Notes: generated by a model from the letters alone, not told the origin. DNA of 64,000 bases from Isoetes taiwanensis (GCA_021234155.1 JAJEKV010000002.1:42769203-42833202), one strand, 5' to 3'. Positions 1 through 13,212 are shown, numbered from the stretch's first letter. Numbers and translations are program-made.

Positions 1-2640
1 CTTTAAAGGGAGCAAGTGAACTGCAGGTAATCCCAGAGAATGCAAGGTTGTACATAGGTATTAACATTAGTGCCAACACAAATGGTACCAAAGCATAGTG
101 ATGTTTTGATTCTTGCAAAGATAGACATTAATGTTAAATGGGAATAAACAACACAAATGGAATCTAGAAGCGGGTCATGGGGTTAAGTGAAATAGTTTAA
201 TGAACTGATGTACGCTATAAATATTTAAAATGCGATGACAAAAATGCACATGCAGCCCACATAGATTCTATGTCTGCTTCAAAAACTAGGTCCAGCTACA
301 CCAACTGCGTATCTGTTTCAAACACTAGGTCAGAGGCTTCAAAGTACAATTGTTTAACTACACCATAGATGGAAGCGAGGAACTTATCAAGCTGAAACAG
401 TGGCAATCTAGACCATCATAGTTTTCAGGACAACCTTCTTGTACAGTTCTTGGCTATGCCGAAGATGTGTTCACTAAGATGTATTAAGCAAACTGCTTAT
501 ACCTTCTTATACCTGGTGCCACAAGAATGCTTTCATTGACGATTCCCACCTAAAATAAGCCTCAGTACCAGCATCATGCTCGAGCAAAACTGCGAGCAGG
601 TCTAAAAATGCCTACAACTATATCTTTGGAACCACAAATACTGAAATTAATACTTGTCCAGCTTGATATGAAAGCCTCACGAGCTGCAAAACTAAAAATG
701 TGCACTACAAGACATCAAAACCATCAAACTAAATCTATAACCGGACAAAATTCAAAGAAAATACCATCCTCTAAGGCTGAGTACAGTGTGACTCCAATAT
801 ATACCAAACAACAAAACTAATGATTGCGATTAAAGCATCTGTATTAAAGCTGCTAGAAGCCTGCACACCAATGGGGGACATAAAACACTTCTTTGGACCA
901 TATACTTGATGTGGCAATCAAGGAACTGTCTGTAAGTGGAAGACAATATACTTCAAAGCATTGTATTAGAGATGCTAGAGCTCGTAGATCAGTGGCAACA
1001 ACAACACGATTTTTGCATCTTGCTAGCAGGTAATACAAGAGAAATGCTACACGACAAACTTATTACATCTGTATTAGAGATGCTAAACCTGTATTAGAGC
1101 TGCTAAACTTCTAGACAACGCCAAGTATGGGCACTTGAACAAAGAAACAGGTTCCAAATCTTGTCACACAGAGCCACATATGAACCAAGTGACAATGATA
1201 AGAGCAACACCAGACACCCTTGAATCTAAAGCAACATTTACCTGGCCAAGATCATAGAGACAAGAAGCATAGAAGAAGCTAAAATCGAATGCAAATAAGG
1301 AAAAACTTGCCATATCCAAAAGTCACTCGAAAGGCTGGATCATCATAACAAGCATGGGAATTTGGAAACCAGAACCTCAAAGATGATGCAATTTAACAGC
1401 TAGAAAAAAATTTCAGAGCTAGAAACAAATTGGAGATCTCGGAAACTAAAACTTCAAAGATAATGCAATTTTACCGCGTCCGAACATGGCAGCATGGAAC
1501 TACGTAGCAAAGGAACGTTCCCAAGAAATAAATATTGATCCTAGTCTACATAACTTCTAGACTCCTAGATGGGAGAAATGTAACTTCCAATCAGTTGGCA
1601 CTTTCCACTACACAAAATAAACAGCTCTACCTGATGACTTTTAACCAGAAGTCCTAAGGTTTGCTCAAATACAAAACATGGTTTGCTCAACAAAAACCAC
1701 ATCAAAGAAAGCAACTAATAAAACACATGTACCTTATGACGATTGCGCACTGCAACATATTTGAGAGCTACCAAGCAGAACTTCAAGAAAGGGATACAGA
1801 CCAACCAGCAATTGGAAATAAAAAGGGCAAGAGGAAGCGAGTTCAGTGCAAAGGAAGGACATCAAAGATCTCTAAGTAGACGCTCAAACATGCTAGAGGA
1901 TTAATTAGCGAGCTCAAACACTAGAGACGCAAGCCTGGATTAGGAAAAGGACCATGGCATAGCGCAAAAAATACAACCGCAGATATTTCATCTCTAGAAA
2001 GATACGAAGAAGCGACTAAGATTCTTGCTTTGGATTGGAATTTGACTAGGAAAAATACTTTACTATATTCTATAGCAGATCGCAGGTAGGCCTGAGAAGC
2101 GGCTTAAAATTTTGCTCTGAAACGGAGATACGCCACCATATTCTAAAGCATATCACAAATAGACCTAAAGCAGCATGAACCCATCCAGAAAGAAACTGTT
2201 GCTCGCTACGGAACAAGAACTAAGTAGAACAATGAAGTAAAACCTGTAGCGTATTCCATACTCTGACCTTCAGATTCATTATGCGTTGAATTGCTTGCTC
2301 GCACGAACTAGATTCTTGATTTTCCTAAAAGAGATACGATGTAAAAAAAATCCAGCCCAAATCCATTAAGGACGACACTGCCGCCTTGCTGCATAAAACC
2401 GCATGCCTCCGACTCTGAAAATCGTCTGGAGAAAATTAAAGTTAAAGATCGAGAAGACCCTAGGATCCAAGACCACATGAAGTGCCGCAAAGCATAGGAT
2501 AATCAATATTCTAAAGGCACAGAGATCGAAAAGTGGGGGGCCAATCTTGAAGCAAAATCCAAAAGAGGTCTTATGAAAGAAGCACGGATTGAAACAAGCG
2601 ACTATAGGAGACTCTAATGTGGTAAGAAAGAAGACGCCTA
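1..2640. other. AT-rich stretch with no recognisable gene
   Basis: All frames are short and none resembles a known family. A short degenerate motif, CTGTATTAGAGATGCTA or close variants, recurs at about 838, 961, 1072 and 1090, suggesting decayed local duplication. I see no terminal repeats, tRNA or rRNA. It may be decayed transposon sequence or the flank of a gene outside the window. Confidence 0.5.
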
Positions 2641-2647
2641 AGGGTGT

Positions 2648-2798
2648 GGTCACATGTTCATGTTGACATGAACGGAAGGACGTCAAAAAGCCAAAAATAA
2701 GGGGTCACATGTTCGTTTCTGACATGAAGCCATTGCCGTCAACATGGATCCGTCCCACCGGCTTCCTCTTCGGTTGGATGGGTTCATGTTGACATGAA
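2648..2798. repeat. Short palindromic motif repeated three times
   Basis: GTTCATGTTGACATGAAC (2656-2673) is a near-perfect palindrome. It returns at 2782-2798 and in a diverged form at 2711-2728. The flanking GGTCACATGTTC is also present twice (2648 and 2703). The cluster lies about 150-300 bp upstream of the proline-rich open frame, so it could be a cluster of binding sites for a dimeric regulator, or only a decayed tandem repeat. Confidence 0.4.
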
Positions 2799-2955
2799 TC
2801 TATAGATATCTGACACGTAGCAACTTCAAAAGAAGATTGACCGTCCATTTTATAACAATTTTTTTTGAACGTTTGGTTCTTCCGGAGGCAGAGAAGGAAA
2901 TCGGTGCAGTAGAGAGTAGAAGGAAAATCGGTGCAGCGGAGAGTATCTCTGGCAT

Positions 2956-3300
2956 CATGCAGCAGAGGTACAGGCCAAACGATCGCCGTGGGTTTACGCC
3001 AATCCGACCACCAATCCCTTCTGGTACTACTCCCCATGCAATTCGTTCTCCAATTCAATCTCCACTTCATTCCATGCCTTTGAATTCTATTTCTCGTCCC
3101 ATTCTTCATCCTCAAATTTCCATTCTAGGGAGCCCTCGTCCCCCTCCAGATTCACCATGGCTGCCAGGATGCCCCATCTCTTTGCCATCTGCTGAAGAAG
3201 AAGAGGAGGCTGATGAATTTGATTTCAGACCACCATGTCAGATTTCTTCCCAATTCTCCACTGAAACCACTTTTCAACATGATCATGTGACCCGGCCCTA
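2956..3300 (+). CDS. Proline/serine-rich open frame, possible truncated first exon
   Basis: I do not recognise this protein. From the ATG at 2956 it runs about 114 codons. It starts MQQRYRPNDRRGF, then has a Pro/Ser/Ile-rich low-complexity part, an acidic run of glutamates and a short C-terminus. The frame is open upstream to 2837, but that part looks like 5' leader. The stop lies about 40 bp before the left arm of the large foldback at 3340, so a longer gene may have been cut by that insertion. Codon use looks coding-like (CCN and TCN spread through the frame), but no domain is visible. It could equally be a chance frame. Confidence 0.3.
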
Positions 3301-3339
3301 AGAAAAATCAAGCGCCTACACAAGCGACCTAAGGAGGAC

Positions 3340-6300
3340 CCGTAAATTTCGCTTTTTTGGACCATGTTTCGCTTCAGGGTTTTCGCCATTCGGTGTGCCT
3401 GCAGTAGTGATGCTAATTGGATGTTCTGGAATGTGTAGTTTATTTACATAAGCGGGTGCATGGCAGCCTATATTGATTGCAGAGTTCGTGCTAGCATTTT
3501 GGGCGGTTGATTTTCTCGGGCGTTACGCTTGCGATTTAGTTGGTTTTAAGATAGCATTGGTGGTGCTTGATTCTTGAGCTGTTTGAAGCTTTGTTGCCTG
3601 GAGCTATTGTGCTACAGTTTTGGAAGCGAGAGTATGCTTGTCGCCAGTGTATGGTAGGATTGCAGCTGGTTCTTGTTGTTGGTGAGTTTTTTCCCTTCCT
3701 TGTTGTGTAGATCTGAGTTATTTGCGTTTGGTCCGTAGAATTTCATGTGGGGCGCGATGCATTGCCTTCGCAAGCCCGCAATTTTAACGTGATGTTTGTA
3801 GAACCAGTATGCAGTGGCGAACGTTCAGGGCATTGTTCTTCCCAGGGAAGCATCTTGACCACCTTTTGCCATTATGCTTTTATCCAAGAGTTGCGTTGTT
3901 GCTTGCTACTTTGATACTTTAGTGCAGTTTTGATTTTCTTATTCTTGTTCTTCCGCTTGTGACCTATGACTTGTGAATTAGCTTTTTGTATTTTTATGTT
4001 GGTAGACCCAAGTTTAAGTCCTAGCTTTGCCAAATCTTGGCTTGGTCTTGCTCTCCACTATGTCACCCTTTGGATTCAAATGGTAGCTCTGTCAAATTTT
4101 GGCTTTATTCTGGTTTTCGACTATATCGTTTAGGGTTCCCACTCTAGCTCTATTTAGTTTTCTATATTTTTCTCATAGTTGTTGGTCAGTAACATCTTTG
4201 TCAAGCCCTGGCTTTGTTTGGACTCTGCTATCCTATCCTGTGTTCCAAGTTCAAATTTTAGCACTATGCAATTGCAATTACCTCTTTCGCTCTTGTGCAG
4301 TTACAAGTCCTTATTTTTTCTCATGATAGTTGGTCGGGGGCTCTTGTTTTCCTCAGTCATGGTAGTCCTAGTTTAGCCATGGCTTTACGTCTAAAGCCTT
4401 TGAGAAACCGTGTTTCTTTGTGAACTTGGTGGAGAGTGCCTGCTGTATTGTTTACGACTTATCTTGGAACTTCCTTGAAAGGCATAAGATTTGGATGATG
4501 TATATTTGAGCTCAGTTCTACTCATTTTGAAGCTAATGCGATGTGCACATGCAGAGGATCACGATTCATAGTGCAGTGACATGGATTTGACCGGTTGAAG
4601 GTATTGGTAATAAGGTTTCTGTTTGGAAGTTTACCTTTGTGTGATTCTATGCTTGACCTTCCAGTTTACTGCTGTGTATGCTAGCCACCCTTTACCAACT
4701 TTCTATAGTTCTTTCTTTGCCTAGTAATCTTGTGATCTTGTTTTGACAGCTGGTCTCCCTCAAAATCGTTTGCTTGTTGACAATATTCTGGTATTTTCTT
4801 ACTACATTTTCTCTTATACAGCCATTTGGTGCAGCATCTAACCTTTTGCATGATCTCTAGTTGTCTTGTAAGCTCCTATGTCTGGACGATTCTTTTCCTG
4901 CACTAAATGGCACCAAATGGCACCAAATGGCACCGAGCTTCCTTAAAGCTGTCCAAGGACTTAGAAGTCAAAACCCTGCGTGGGACTCACGAGCAAACAG
5001 ATTTCCAACCATTTCATCCATTTCATGAGCAGAAAGATGCGCAACTAGAAAGATGTGCAACTGTTTTAATAGCTATCTAAAATGCCAGAAGGATGTTCAA
5101 TCATTTTATGAGCAGCATGATGTCCAACCGTTTCAATTGTTATCTGAATTTCCAGCAGCAACAAGACCATCGGATTAAAAGCCTAAAACCATTTTAGAAG
5201 CTTTTGTAACAGATCCAGACAATTGATTAGTATAGTGGCTGAACCTGTAAAGACTTGCGTTATACCCATAGAACTAAGAGCTGCAACACCTCAGCTGCAA
5301 CACCTATATGCTGCAATTATATCCACTATCTGGCAGTCTGAAGACCTCCGAACTCCATCAAATAACCTGTTGAAAAGTCTTTAACAACCGTCTAGGTCTA
5401 CAGTTAGACTGGTTAGATCTACTCTTGTAATACATGATTTGCAATCCGCAAAGTGAGAACCAAATCGAAATACGAAATAAAGGATGCTCCAAGATTTGAT
5501 TAGACTTACCTCCATAATTGATTAGACTCATCTACGATCGACTTGTAGAAAATCACCCATCTAAGTAGTAAATGGTACAACAAATACAACAGGAACCACC
5601 CACCAAGTCCACAAGCAAACAGGCCCAAAGGCTTTAGACATACAATGAATACTACATCACAAGACATCGCGCAGGAAAAGAACCGTCCAGACATAGGAGC
5701 TTACAAGACAACTAGAGATCATGCAAAAGGCTAGATGCTGAACCAAATGGCTGTATAAGAGAAAATGTAGTAAGAAAATACCAGAATATTGTCAACAAGC
5801 AAACGATTTTGAGGGAGACCAGCTGTCAAAACAAGATCACAAGATTACTAGGCAAAGAAAGAACTATAGAAAGTTGGTAAATGGTGGCTAGCATACACAG
5901 CAGTAAACTGGAAGGTCAAGCGTAGAATCACACAAAGGTAAACTTCCAAACAGAAACCTTATTACCAATACCTTCAACCGGTCAAATCCATGTCACTGCA
6001 CTATGAATCGCGATCCTCTGCATGTGCACATCACATTAGCTTCAAAATGAGTAGAACAGAGCTCAAATATACATCATCCAAATCTTATACCTTTCAAGGA
6101 AGTTTCAAGATAAGTCGTAAACAATACAACAGGCACTCTCCACCAAGTTCACAAAGAAACACGTTTTCTCAAAGGCTTTAGACGTAAAGCCATGGCTAAA
6201 CTAGGACTACCATGACTGAGGAAAACAAGAGCCCCCGACCAACTATCATGAGAAAAAATAAGGACTTGTAACTGCACAAGAGCGAAAGAGGTAATTGCAA

Positions 6301-7211
6301 TTGCATAGTGCTAAAATTTGAACTTGGAACACAGGATAGGATAGCAGAGTCCAAACAAAGCCAGGGCTTGACAAAGATGTTACTGACCAACAACTATGAG
6401 AAGCTAGAGTGGAAACCCTAAACGATATAGTCGAAAACCATAATAAAGCCAAAATTTGACAGAGCTACCATTTGAATCCAAAGGGTGACATAGTGGAGAG
6501 CAAGACCAAGCCAAGATTTGGCAAAGCTAGGACTTAAACTTGGGTCTACCAACATAAAAATACAAAAAGCTAATTCACAAGTCATAGGTCACAAGGGGAA
6601 GAACAAGAATAAGGAAATCAAAACTGCACTAAAGTATCAAAGTAGCAAGCAACAATGCAACTCTTGGATAAAAGCATAATGGCAAAAGGTGGTCAAGATG
6701 CTTCCCTGGGAAGAACAATGCCCTGAACGTTCGCCACTGCATACTGGTTCTACAAACATCACGTTAAAATTGCGGGCTTGCAGTGCACAGACCGTGCCCA
6801 CATGAAATTCTAAGGACTGAAACGCAGTCGAACTCAGATCTACACAACAAGGAAGGGAAAAAACTCACCAACAACAAGAACCAGCTGCAATCCTACCATA
6901 CACTGGCGACAAGCATACTCTCGCTTCCAAAACTGTAGCACCATAGCTCCAGACAACAAAGCTTCAAACAGCTCGAAGAATCAAGCACAGCCAATGCTAT
7001 CTTCCGAAACCAACTAAATCGTGCAGAACGCCCGAGAAAATCAACCGCCCAAAATGCTAGCACGAACTCTGCAATCAATATAGGCTGCCATGCACCCGCT
7101 TCTGTAAATAAACTACACATTCCAGAACATCCAATTAGCATCACTACTGCAGGCACACCGAATGGGGAAAACCCTGAAGCGAAACATGGTCCAAAAAAGC
7201 GAAATTTACGG
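3340..7211. repeat. Large foldback: two ~1.55-kb inverted arms around a 0.77-kb spacer
   Basis: The left arm (3340-4901) reappears as reverse complement at 5670-7211. Outer ends match from CGTAAATTTCGCTTTTTTGG inwards; inner ends match up to the TTTTCCTGC segment. The arms differ by scattered substitutions and small indels, for example a 14-nt loss near 6400 relative to 4150, so this is a real old duplication and not a recent assembly fold. No clear target duplication flanks it. Frames inside the arms are short and mirror each other, with no recognisable domain. Transcription through the locus would give a long hairpin RNA. Confidence 0.85.
4902..5669. other. Foldback spacer with ATGGCACCAA tandem repeat
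   Basis: This unique loop separates the inverted arms. Immediately inside the left arm is a tandem of AAATGGCACC repeated three times (4904-4934). The rest is AT-rich, with loosely repeated phrases around AGAAAGATG(T/C)GCAACT at 5031-5060. No coding frame is credible. Confidence 0.5.
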
Positions 7212-7850
7212 CCCATTCTAATACTCCATCCAACAAGCACTCAGTCTGGAAAAACGTCAAATGGCTACAAAGCTCTAAACTCTACGCCACAAGCATAGCC
7301 CAGAATATTGGAAACCATCCAGAAGACATCCAAAACGACATCCCAGAGAAACCCATCCAGCAACAGAGCCTAGCACGGTTAGCCCTATCCAGCAAGCGAA
7401 CCCTTGAGTTCCAGACTTCTCATCCGAAAAGGCATTAGAGGTTAACCTAGCAACAGAGAAAACCGAGAAGAAGACATGCAACACAATAACACAAAATAAA
7501 CGAAATAACCCCTCGGCCGAAACTAAATTGCTGGAGATAAAATAAACGACATAACACCATTAAGCCCTTCGGCCGGAACTCTATAGGCAGAGAGACCGCC
7601 ATGGAGGGAAGCGCATAAAGACATCAATAAACTAGATCAAACGGATTCAAGATAAAACTAATGGGCAGGGGAGGGGGTGTGTAGGCGACTACAAAGGGAG
7701 AGGCTCAAAGACGGCTGATGAAAATGAAAGAGCTGGAAAGGCTATAAATACTCTAAGGGAACTCCCTCAACTAGCCTCAAGAAGCGGATTTATCTGCTAA
7801 TCTTGAAACGCAGATAAATCATACGTATGCGCATACGAGGTTCACACCAC
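7212..7850. other. Flank of the foldback; no gene seen, possible promoter-like stretch
   Basis: No convincing coding frame is present. A diverged direct repeat around CCTCGGCCGAAACT and CCTTCGGCCGGAACT (about 7511 and 7568) is visible, as is a TATAAATA at about 7744. If the right foldback arm is the original copy, this could be the promoter side of a former transcription unit running toward lower coordinates; that is inference. Confidence 0.3.
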
Positions 7851-7854
7851 CAAC

Positions 7855-8870
7855 TCCACCAAGGGGCTCGGAATGTGAGCTGGCTAGGCATTTCTCTGCT
7901 AACAGGGCCTGCATGTAGGCTGGCTGAGCTTCCCATTGTCCCGGAGCTATGTTTCTGATATTTTGTTATTTTGACTATGTTCTTTGCTTTTGTCGCTCAG
8001 AGTTTGGTATTTTCTTGGATTATGTTGTCATTGTTTAGTACTGTACTCACCTAGAATCTTTTGTTTGCTTGTGCTTATGTCTTTGTATCCAAGATTCCAG
8101 AGTATTTCCATGCGTGCAGAGGCAGCCAGGGATCCCCACTTAGTCACGAGGACTAATCCTAGTGAGTGCATGTGCAGTGAACAAGCAAGGCAGTGGTTGC
8201 GCGGATGGCAGTAATGTAGCTGAGGATCATGGTTGTGATCTGGAGTTAAAAAGCTTTTGTTTAGCTTGCTTAGCAGTATTTATGTATATATATTGAGAGT
8301 ATTGTGGATAGTACATCCTTTGAATTTGTATTCTTGATGGACAGTGGTAATTATATTGTATCTCAGTGAGGATGGATTTCTAGTAATGGTTTAAGTTTCG
8401 ATTGTGCAAAAGGAAAATTCAATTCTTCACCACCATTAGCAAGATAGAATGTGCAAGTTTTGACAAGATCCCGAGTTGCCAAGGAGGGTCAACTCGGCGG
8501 GCTCGTCACAGTTAGCTGACATAGACCATCAGATTCATCATGCAAAGGGTCTGTAGAGGAGGTTTTTGTATTATTGTGTTGCTAGATTTGCCATTCGAGG
8601 AATGAATGAACTTTACAAGCTGGTTATATCTGATTTTGCTATTAGTTCAGAGAACGGATCATAATTCCTTGAATAAGCAAGAGGCTAAGCAAGAACTATG
8701 ACGTTGACATGAGTCATTAAGAGGAACAGTTCAAGATTCCTTAGAAGTGTCACCAAGTGGATGTCGTAGAATGGAAAGCTCAGCCAGCCTACATGTAGGC
8801 CATGTTAGCAGAAACATGCCCAGCCAGCTCATATTTCGAGCCCTGTAGTAGGAGTCCCTTCCCAACCCAC
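7855..8870. mobile_element. Non-autonomous DNA element with ~70-bp terminal inverted repeats
   Basis: The left end near 7866 carries GGCTCGGAATGTGAGCTGGC followed by a stretch ending GTAGGCTGGCTGAGCTTCC. The right end near 8775-8852 is its reverse complement with about 85 percent identity. The terminal repeats are about 70 bp and the whole element about 1 kb. Outside them a weaker ACTCC similarity continues, so exact borders and the target duplication are uncertain. The interior is AT-rich and non-coding. Length and terminal repeats suggest a Mutator-like or foldback MITE. Confidence 0.6.
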
Positions 8871-10242
8871 ATCTGGCACTGGAGGACCTCTTACCACAAA
8901 GTCATAGAGGTGATGTAGCATCCATGCCAGGAGAACTACGCTCGTTATCACAAATTACAAGAATACCACAGAGAAACAGAGATGAACGTGAACATGTCGG
9001 AGCAAGAAGCCCTAGGCAGGTAGACAGGCATTTGGCATATTCAAAACCTAATAAGGATGAGAGTTTTTTTAAATTCTGTTTCATGCAACCATACAAAATC
9101 CTAAGAGCAATCAATGGTACAATTTTATGAACAGGGTCAATGCTAAGAAGCTTGCTGAATTTGTAAAATATATGATGGCTACCGTTGGCATTGAGAAAAA
9201 TTGTTTTGTAAATCAGGCCGCTCTACTGTCAATACTCAAATGTCCAGGGCAGGGATTCCAATAGATGTAATGATTGGACAATGGACATATGAAGCATACA
9301 ACATGTATTTTGTCATTCTTAAATTTTTTCTCAATTTATTTCTGTTCTTGATTTGTAAATGATGTAAGCATGTATGATAAGACAGTGGAATTGCAAACTA
9401 AATGCGCAATGTCTTGGTGAAGAAACCTCTTGGTGACAATGGCAGTAAGAGGATCTACGAGTCTATGCTGCAGGTTGAGTTGAAGAAGATCGATGACTCT
9501 CCGGCTTCTAGTGATACGAGGGTCAGTCGTGTATCAGTTCATGATGGTAGTGCAATACCTCATGTTGTGGAGTTGTCTCCTGTTTTAGCATCAATGGAAT
9601 AAAATGAGATGAATAGGGATTTAACACAGCTCAAGCAAAAATATCTCTATTGTTAGCCATGCTTTATATATGCAGTTCCAGATTGGAATATTAGATAGTA
9701 GCTTTCAGAATTGCAATGTCGTGATGCCAAGCATTTAAGCGCATGATTTTAGTGATTTCGTGAAAGAAATGATGAAGAAGTGATATGAAAGCATACAAAG
9801 ATAGACTTGTAGGTTTTTAACACTCTTGTAATCTTTTGAAATCAATAGGTTGTTTGAAATCAATTGTTGTAAAACTTTGACATGAATCACTTTCTTATAT
9901 GAATCAAATTTCTGTTGTAAACTTTGATATGAATCTGATTTGAATATATATAATTGTGATATAAATTGTGATTTAATTGTGCTGATAATTTAGATGCTAT
10001 GCGGTGATAATTTTCTAAAAGTATGAATGACTATGATCTGAAATATGATGGCAGAATGTTGATTAGAAGTAGAATGTGTAACAACATATAGGCCAAAACC
10101 AGAATGTTAGTAGAAATAGCAATATTTCAGAAAAAAATGTGGGACACATGGCAATACGAGGTTGACTTAGAGGTCAGAAAAGGGGGATAGGTAACACTTA
10201 TATTTGCATTTGCTCAATCCGGCAAAGACCCACTATTTCTTA
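8871..10242. other. Intergenic, with a short coding-like relic
   Basis: The frame at 9402-9602 (66 codons) reads like a fragment of a soluble protein, but I do not recognise it. Sequence around 9140-9260 also looks like decayed coding DNA. From 9830 to 10000 there is AT-rich, loosely repetitive DNA built on TGATATGAATC and TTTGAAATCAAT phrases. Nothing else is visible. Confidence 0.4.
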
Positions 10243-10925
10243 GAGTGTATTTCCATGGGCGATCTATGGACCCGACCTAGCCTGGCCATGTGCGCCCAAG
10301 TCGGGGCAATTTTTGTGGCTCGTTTCCATGGAAGCTTCCCCACTAAACCTTTTGGCATACCGAATCCTTGATCATTTCAGTTCACATGTTGGCTTTTACA
10401 AAGAAAAGGCATCGAAAACCCTAAAATCGACATGTAGACAGCCAGAATCGAGATCCGACCATCCAAGGAATTCTGGACTATTGTACTCTCTTCGATCACA
10501 GAATATGAGAAATTTTGAAGCAGGCCAAAATCCATAAAAATAAGAGCAGACCAAAATCCATTTAAAAGCAGGCAGAAATCCATCACCTTTAATGATTCCG
10601 TTGTTCTACGAATGTTTGCCCTTGTTTGCCTCTGCCGATTACTGTCTTTGCTTTGATTATGTGAGCTGTCTCTTGATTTATCTGTGATTGTCAATTTTGC
10701 TTCTTCATCTTGATGGTCTGTATTAGGTAGATGAAGCCTCGATTACAGGCAGCAGCCTGGGCGGCGCCCAGAAGGTATCCCCCTCCACCCCACCCCTTCT
10801 AAAAGTCCAAGGCCATTTCTAGGCCACGTAGGTAGTCAGACCAGGTTGAGGCTTCCATGGAAATCGATTTTTGGTGGCCCTGGCTTCCAAGTCCAGGTCG
10901 AATCTGGCGTCACGGAAATTGACTC
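10243..10925. mobile_element. PIF/Harbinger-type MITE with TTA target duplication
   Basis: The left end GAGTGTATTTCCATGG and the right end, read as reverse complement GAGTCAATTTCCGTGA, form imperfect terminal inverted repeats. Both sides are flanked by TTA (10240-10242 and 10926-10928), the 3-bp target duplication known for PIF/Harbinger elements. A further subterminal inverted match, TTTCCATGGAAGC, lies near both ends. The interior is non-coding, so it would depend on an autonomous transposase elsewhere. Confidence 0.55.
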
Positions 10926-11798
10926 TTAGCGCAAGATCAACCTTAGTTCTGGAGGAGCTTTAGTGCAAAACAGATGCGGTAGAAATAGATGTGGAGCAAA
11001 AGATTTCGATTCCATTCCCATATTTCTTATATCCCTTATTTTCTTCAGCAACATATCACATCATTTTTCCCACAAAGGAAATAGAGCTTTAGAGCGAAAC
11101 GATTTTGTATTAGAAAACGGACGCGTGTCAAAGTTTCCTTTGTAGAAACTTCTCAGCTGGCGCCACAGTGGCACCGACGGGAAGTTTCCACGAAGGAAAC
11201 TCTGATACTCGTCGTTTAGCTGATGCAAGCAACGTTGGGAGCTTTTTTTTGAGGTGGTACTGAGATGGCGCAGATATGGCGATCTATTGTGTTGGATGCG
11301 TGGATAATTTCTCATATCTTTTTCGCTATGGCGGAACTCCGGCGATGTGGCATGTGATTTTTCCGTGTCTTTATGTAGTGCTCCTCGCGAAGAATCGTTC
11401 TCTGTTGGCTCCATGCATGCAGCTGCCGTTTGATCAAATTTTTGTGCTTTTTGGAGTTGTCTGTGAGAATCTTCTTGCATGACAGTTTTTGTAGATCTTT
11501 GATAGCTTTCTTTGATTCTCGCGAATGCTTTCCAGCTTTGTTGGATCTTTGTATTTTAGCGTCGACTTTCAGTAGATCTTCAAGTTTCTGTGAAGATCTT
11601 CGACATTCTGTGGAGGTTTTTGAGTACTTGTGGAGTTCTTGCAAGATCTTCGAGTTTCTATAGTTGTTCTGTCGAGTTTTTTTTTTACTTTCTTGAATCT
11701 CCAAGATTCTGTGTCCGTTAGTTTCCTAATACTTTCGAGTTTCTTAAGGTTAAGATTGTGCTTTCTGTTGTTTTTTCGAGATTCTTGCTGATTCTAAT
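10926..11798. other. Possible 5' leader of the Crypton-like gene, rich in GATCTTCGAGTTTCT-like repeats
   Basis: No credible ORF. From about 11490 to 11770 the strand is TTCT-rich and carries five or more diverged copies of GATCTTCGAGTTTCT. Such CT-rich leaders occur in plant 5' untranslated regions. It directly precedes the broken Crypton-like gene. Confidence 0.35.
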
Positions 11799-13008
11799 AT
11801 GCTCTCCTTTGTTTTTATAGATGTGACTAGAATGGCGGAAAAAGGCAGGTTATGTTTGCATCTTGTCTTCGGTATTAGTTTGTATGCAGTTAGTTCTCAC
11901 TGCGTTCGACTTAGCAGACCGTCATTTGCTTTGACTTTTAAGGTAGAAGCATCTGTGGAAGATAGTGTTACTGAAATGGATTATATGCTTGAGGGTGTGA
12001 ATCAAGATGATGTGGACAATCTTATGGAGAGTTTTGCAAAGGAAGACTGATTTCATCAAGATTTTAGATGCCAAGAATGAGGGTTGTCAAGAATTCATGG
12101 CTATAGATGAGAAAAGGTTGAAGGAAATTAAAGGAAGTGGTAAGGACGAGTCACCTAAGGTGATTTTGTGGGGCATGAAGAAGTTTCATAAGTGGAGGAC
12201 ATGTGCAAGACATATGAGCTCGATTTCAATTGAAGAAATCCCTCTGGTGAAGTTAAATGACATGCTTATAAGGTTTTTAATACAAATCAAGTACAAGAAT
12301 GGACGTCTTTTTCCTCCATCAAGGTAAAATTTCTTTTATTTATGTTCTAATTGTTCAAGACTTGTATTGTATGTTTTGTTATTTGTTGTTTGCATGCAGC
12401 TTGGATTGTCTGTTCAAGGCTATTGGCAGGATTATAAGGAAGAAATAAGAGTCTGATATTGTAAAATCTGGACAAAGGGCTCCTGCTTTTAAATTGTATG
12501 ATCCAATTTTTACTACTTCTAGACTTGCTTTTATAGGTGTTGCTGATAGGTCTAGCTTGGCAGGAGTTCCCACTAAGGCCAAAAAAGTTTCTGTTTTAGC
12601 TTTTAGGACTGAACAAGACTTGTTGAGTGATTATGACTATGAGACTAGTCATAATCGGGGTTGGCAGAAGAGGTTATGCTTCTATTTGCGTTCTAAATTT
12701 GCTATTAGAGGTGCACATGAAGGATGTTGATTTAACCGTTGAAGTTAATGGATCATCTTAACTTCTCCTATATAATGAGAGGACTAGTAAGAACTGGGGC
12801 ATAACTTGTACCACGTTTGATAACAGCCACTTCAAACCTTCTATATGGAGCTATGAGGAAGATTTGCTTATGACATAAAAGCAGTATGTTCGCCATTTAC
12901 CTCAAAAAGAATCTGAAGAACCTCATCCATTCTTTATGCAGCCAATCGACAGGCCAAGAGACATAAGTTTCTCTCTCTCATGGACACTGCCAATGTGGCA
13001 TGACGTAA
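11799..13008 (+). pseudogene. Crypton-like / DUF3504-type tyrosine-recombinase-related gene, broken
   Basis: The frames give, in order, an acidic N-terminus (ATG at 11832), a frameshift near 12046, and then a helical domain with WGMKKFHKWRT, LNDMLIRFLIQIKYKNG and FPPS. That pattern matches the N-terminal module of DUF3504 proteins (Crypton-derived; ZMYM/QRICH1 in animals). A clean intron (12328-12400, GTAAAA to TGCATGCAG) joins it to LDCLFKAIGRIIRKK. Later pieces read RTSKNWGIT, FKPSIWSYEED and PHPFFMQPIDRPR, as in the core-binding and early catalytic part of the family. Stops at about 12729, 12760 and 12878 interrupt it. The recombinase catalytic residues are not seen because the frame runs into the microsatellite at 13012. 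The family call rests on remembered motif patterns. Confidence 0.5.
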
Positions 13009-13011
13009 AAA

Positions 13012-13212
<201 letters not shown>

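Noticed and set aside
4099-4376. Small hydrophobic frames repeated at 6196-6452 on the other strand
   Set aside because: They lie in the foldback arms, mirror each other, have no start context or domain, and are broken differently in the two arms.
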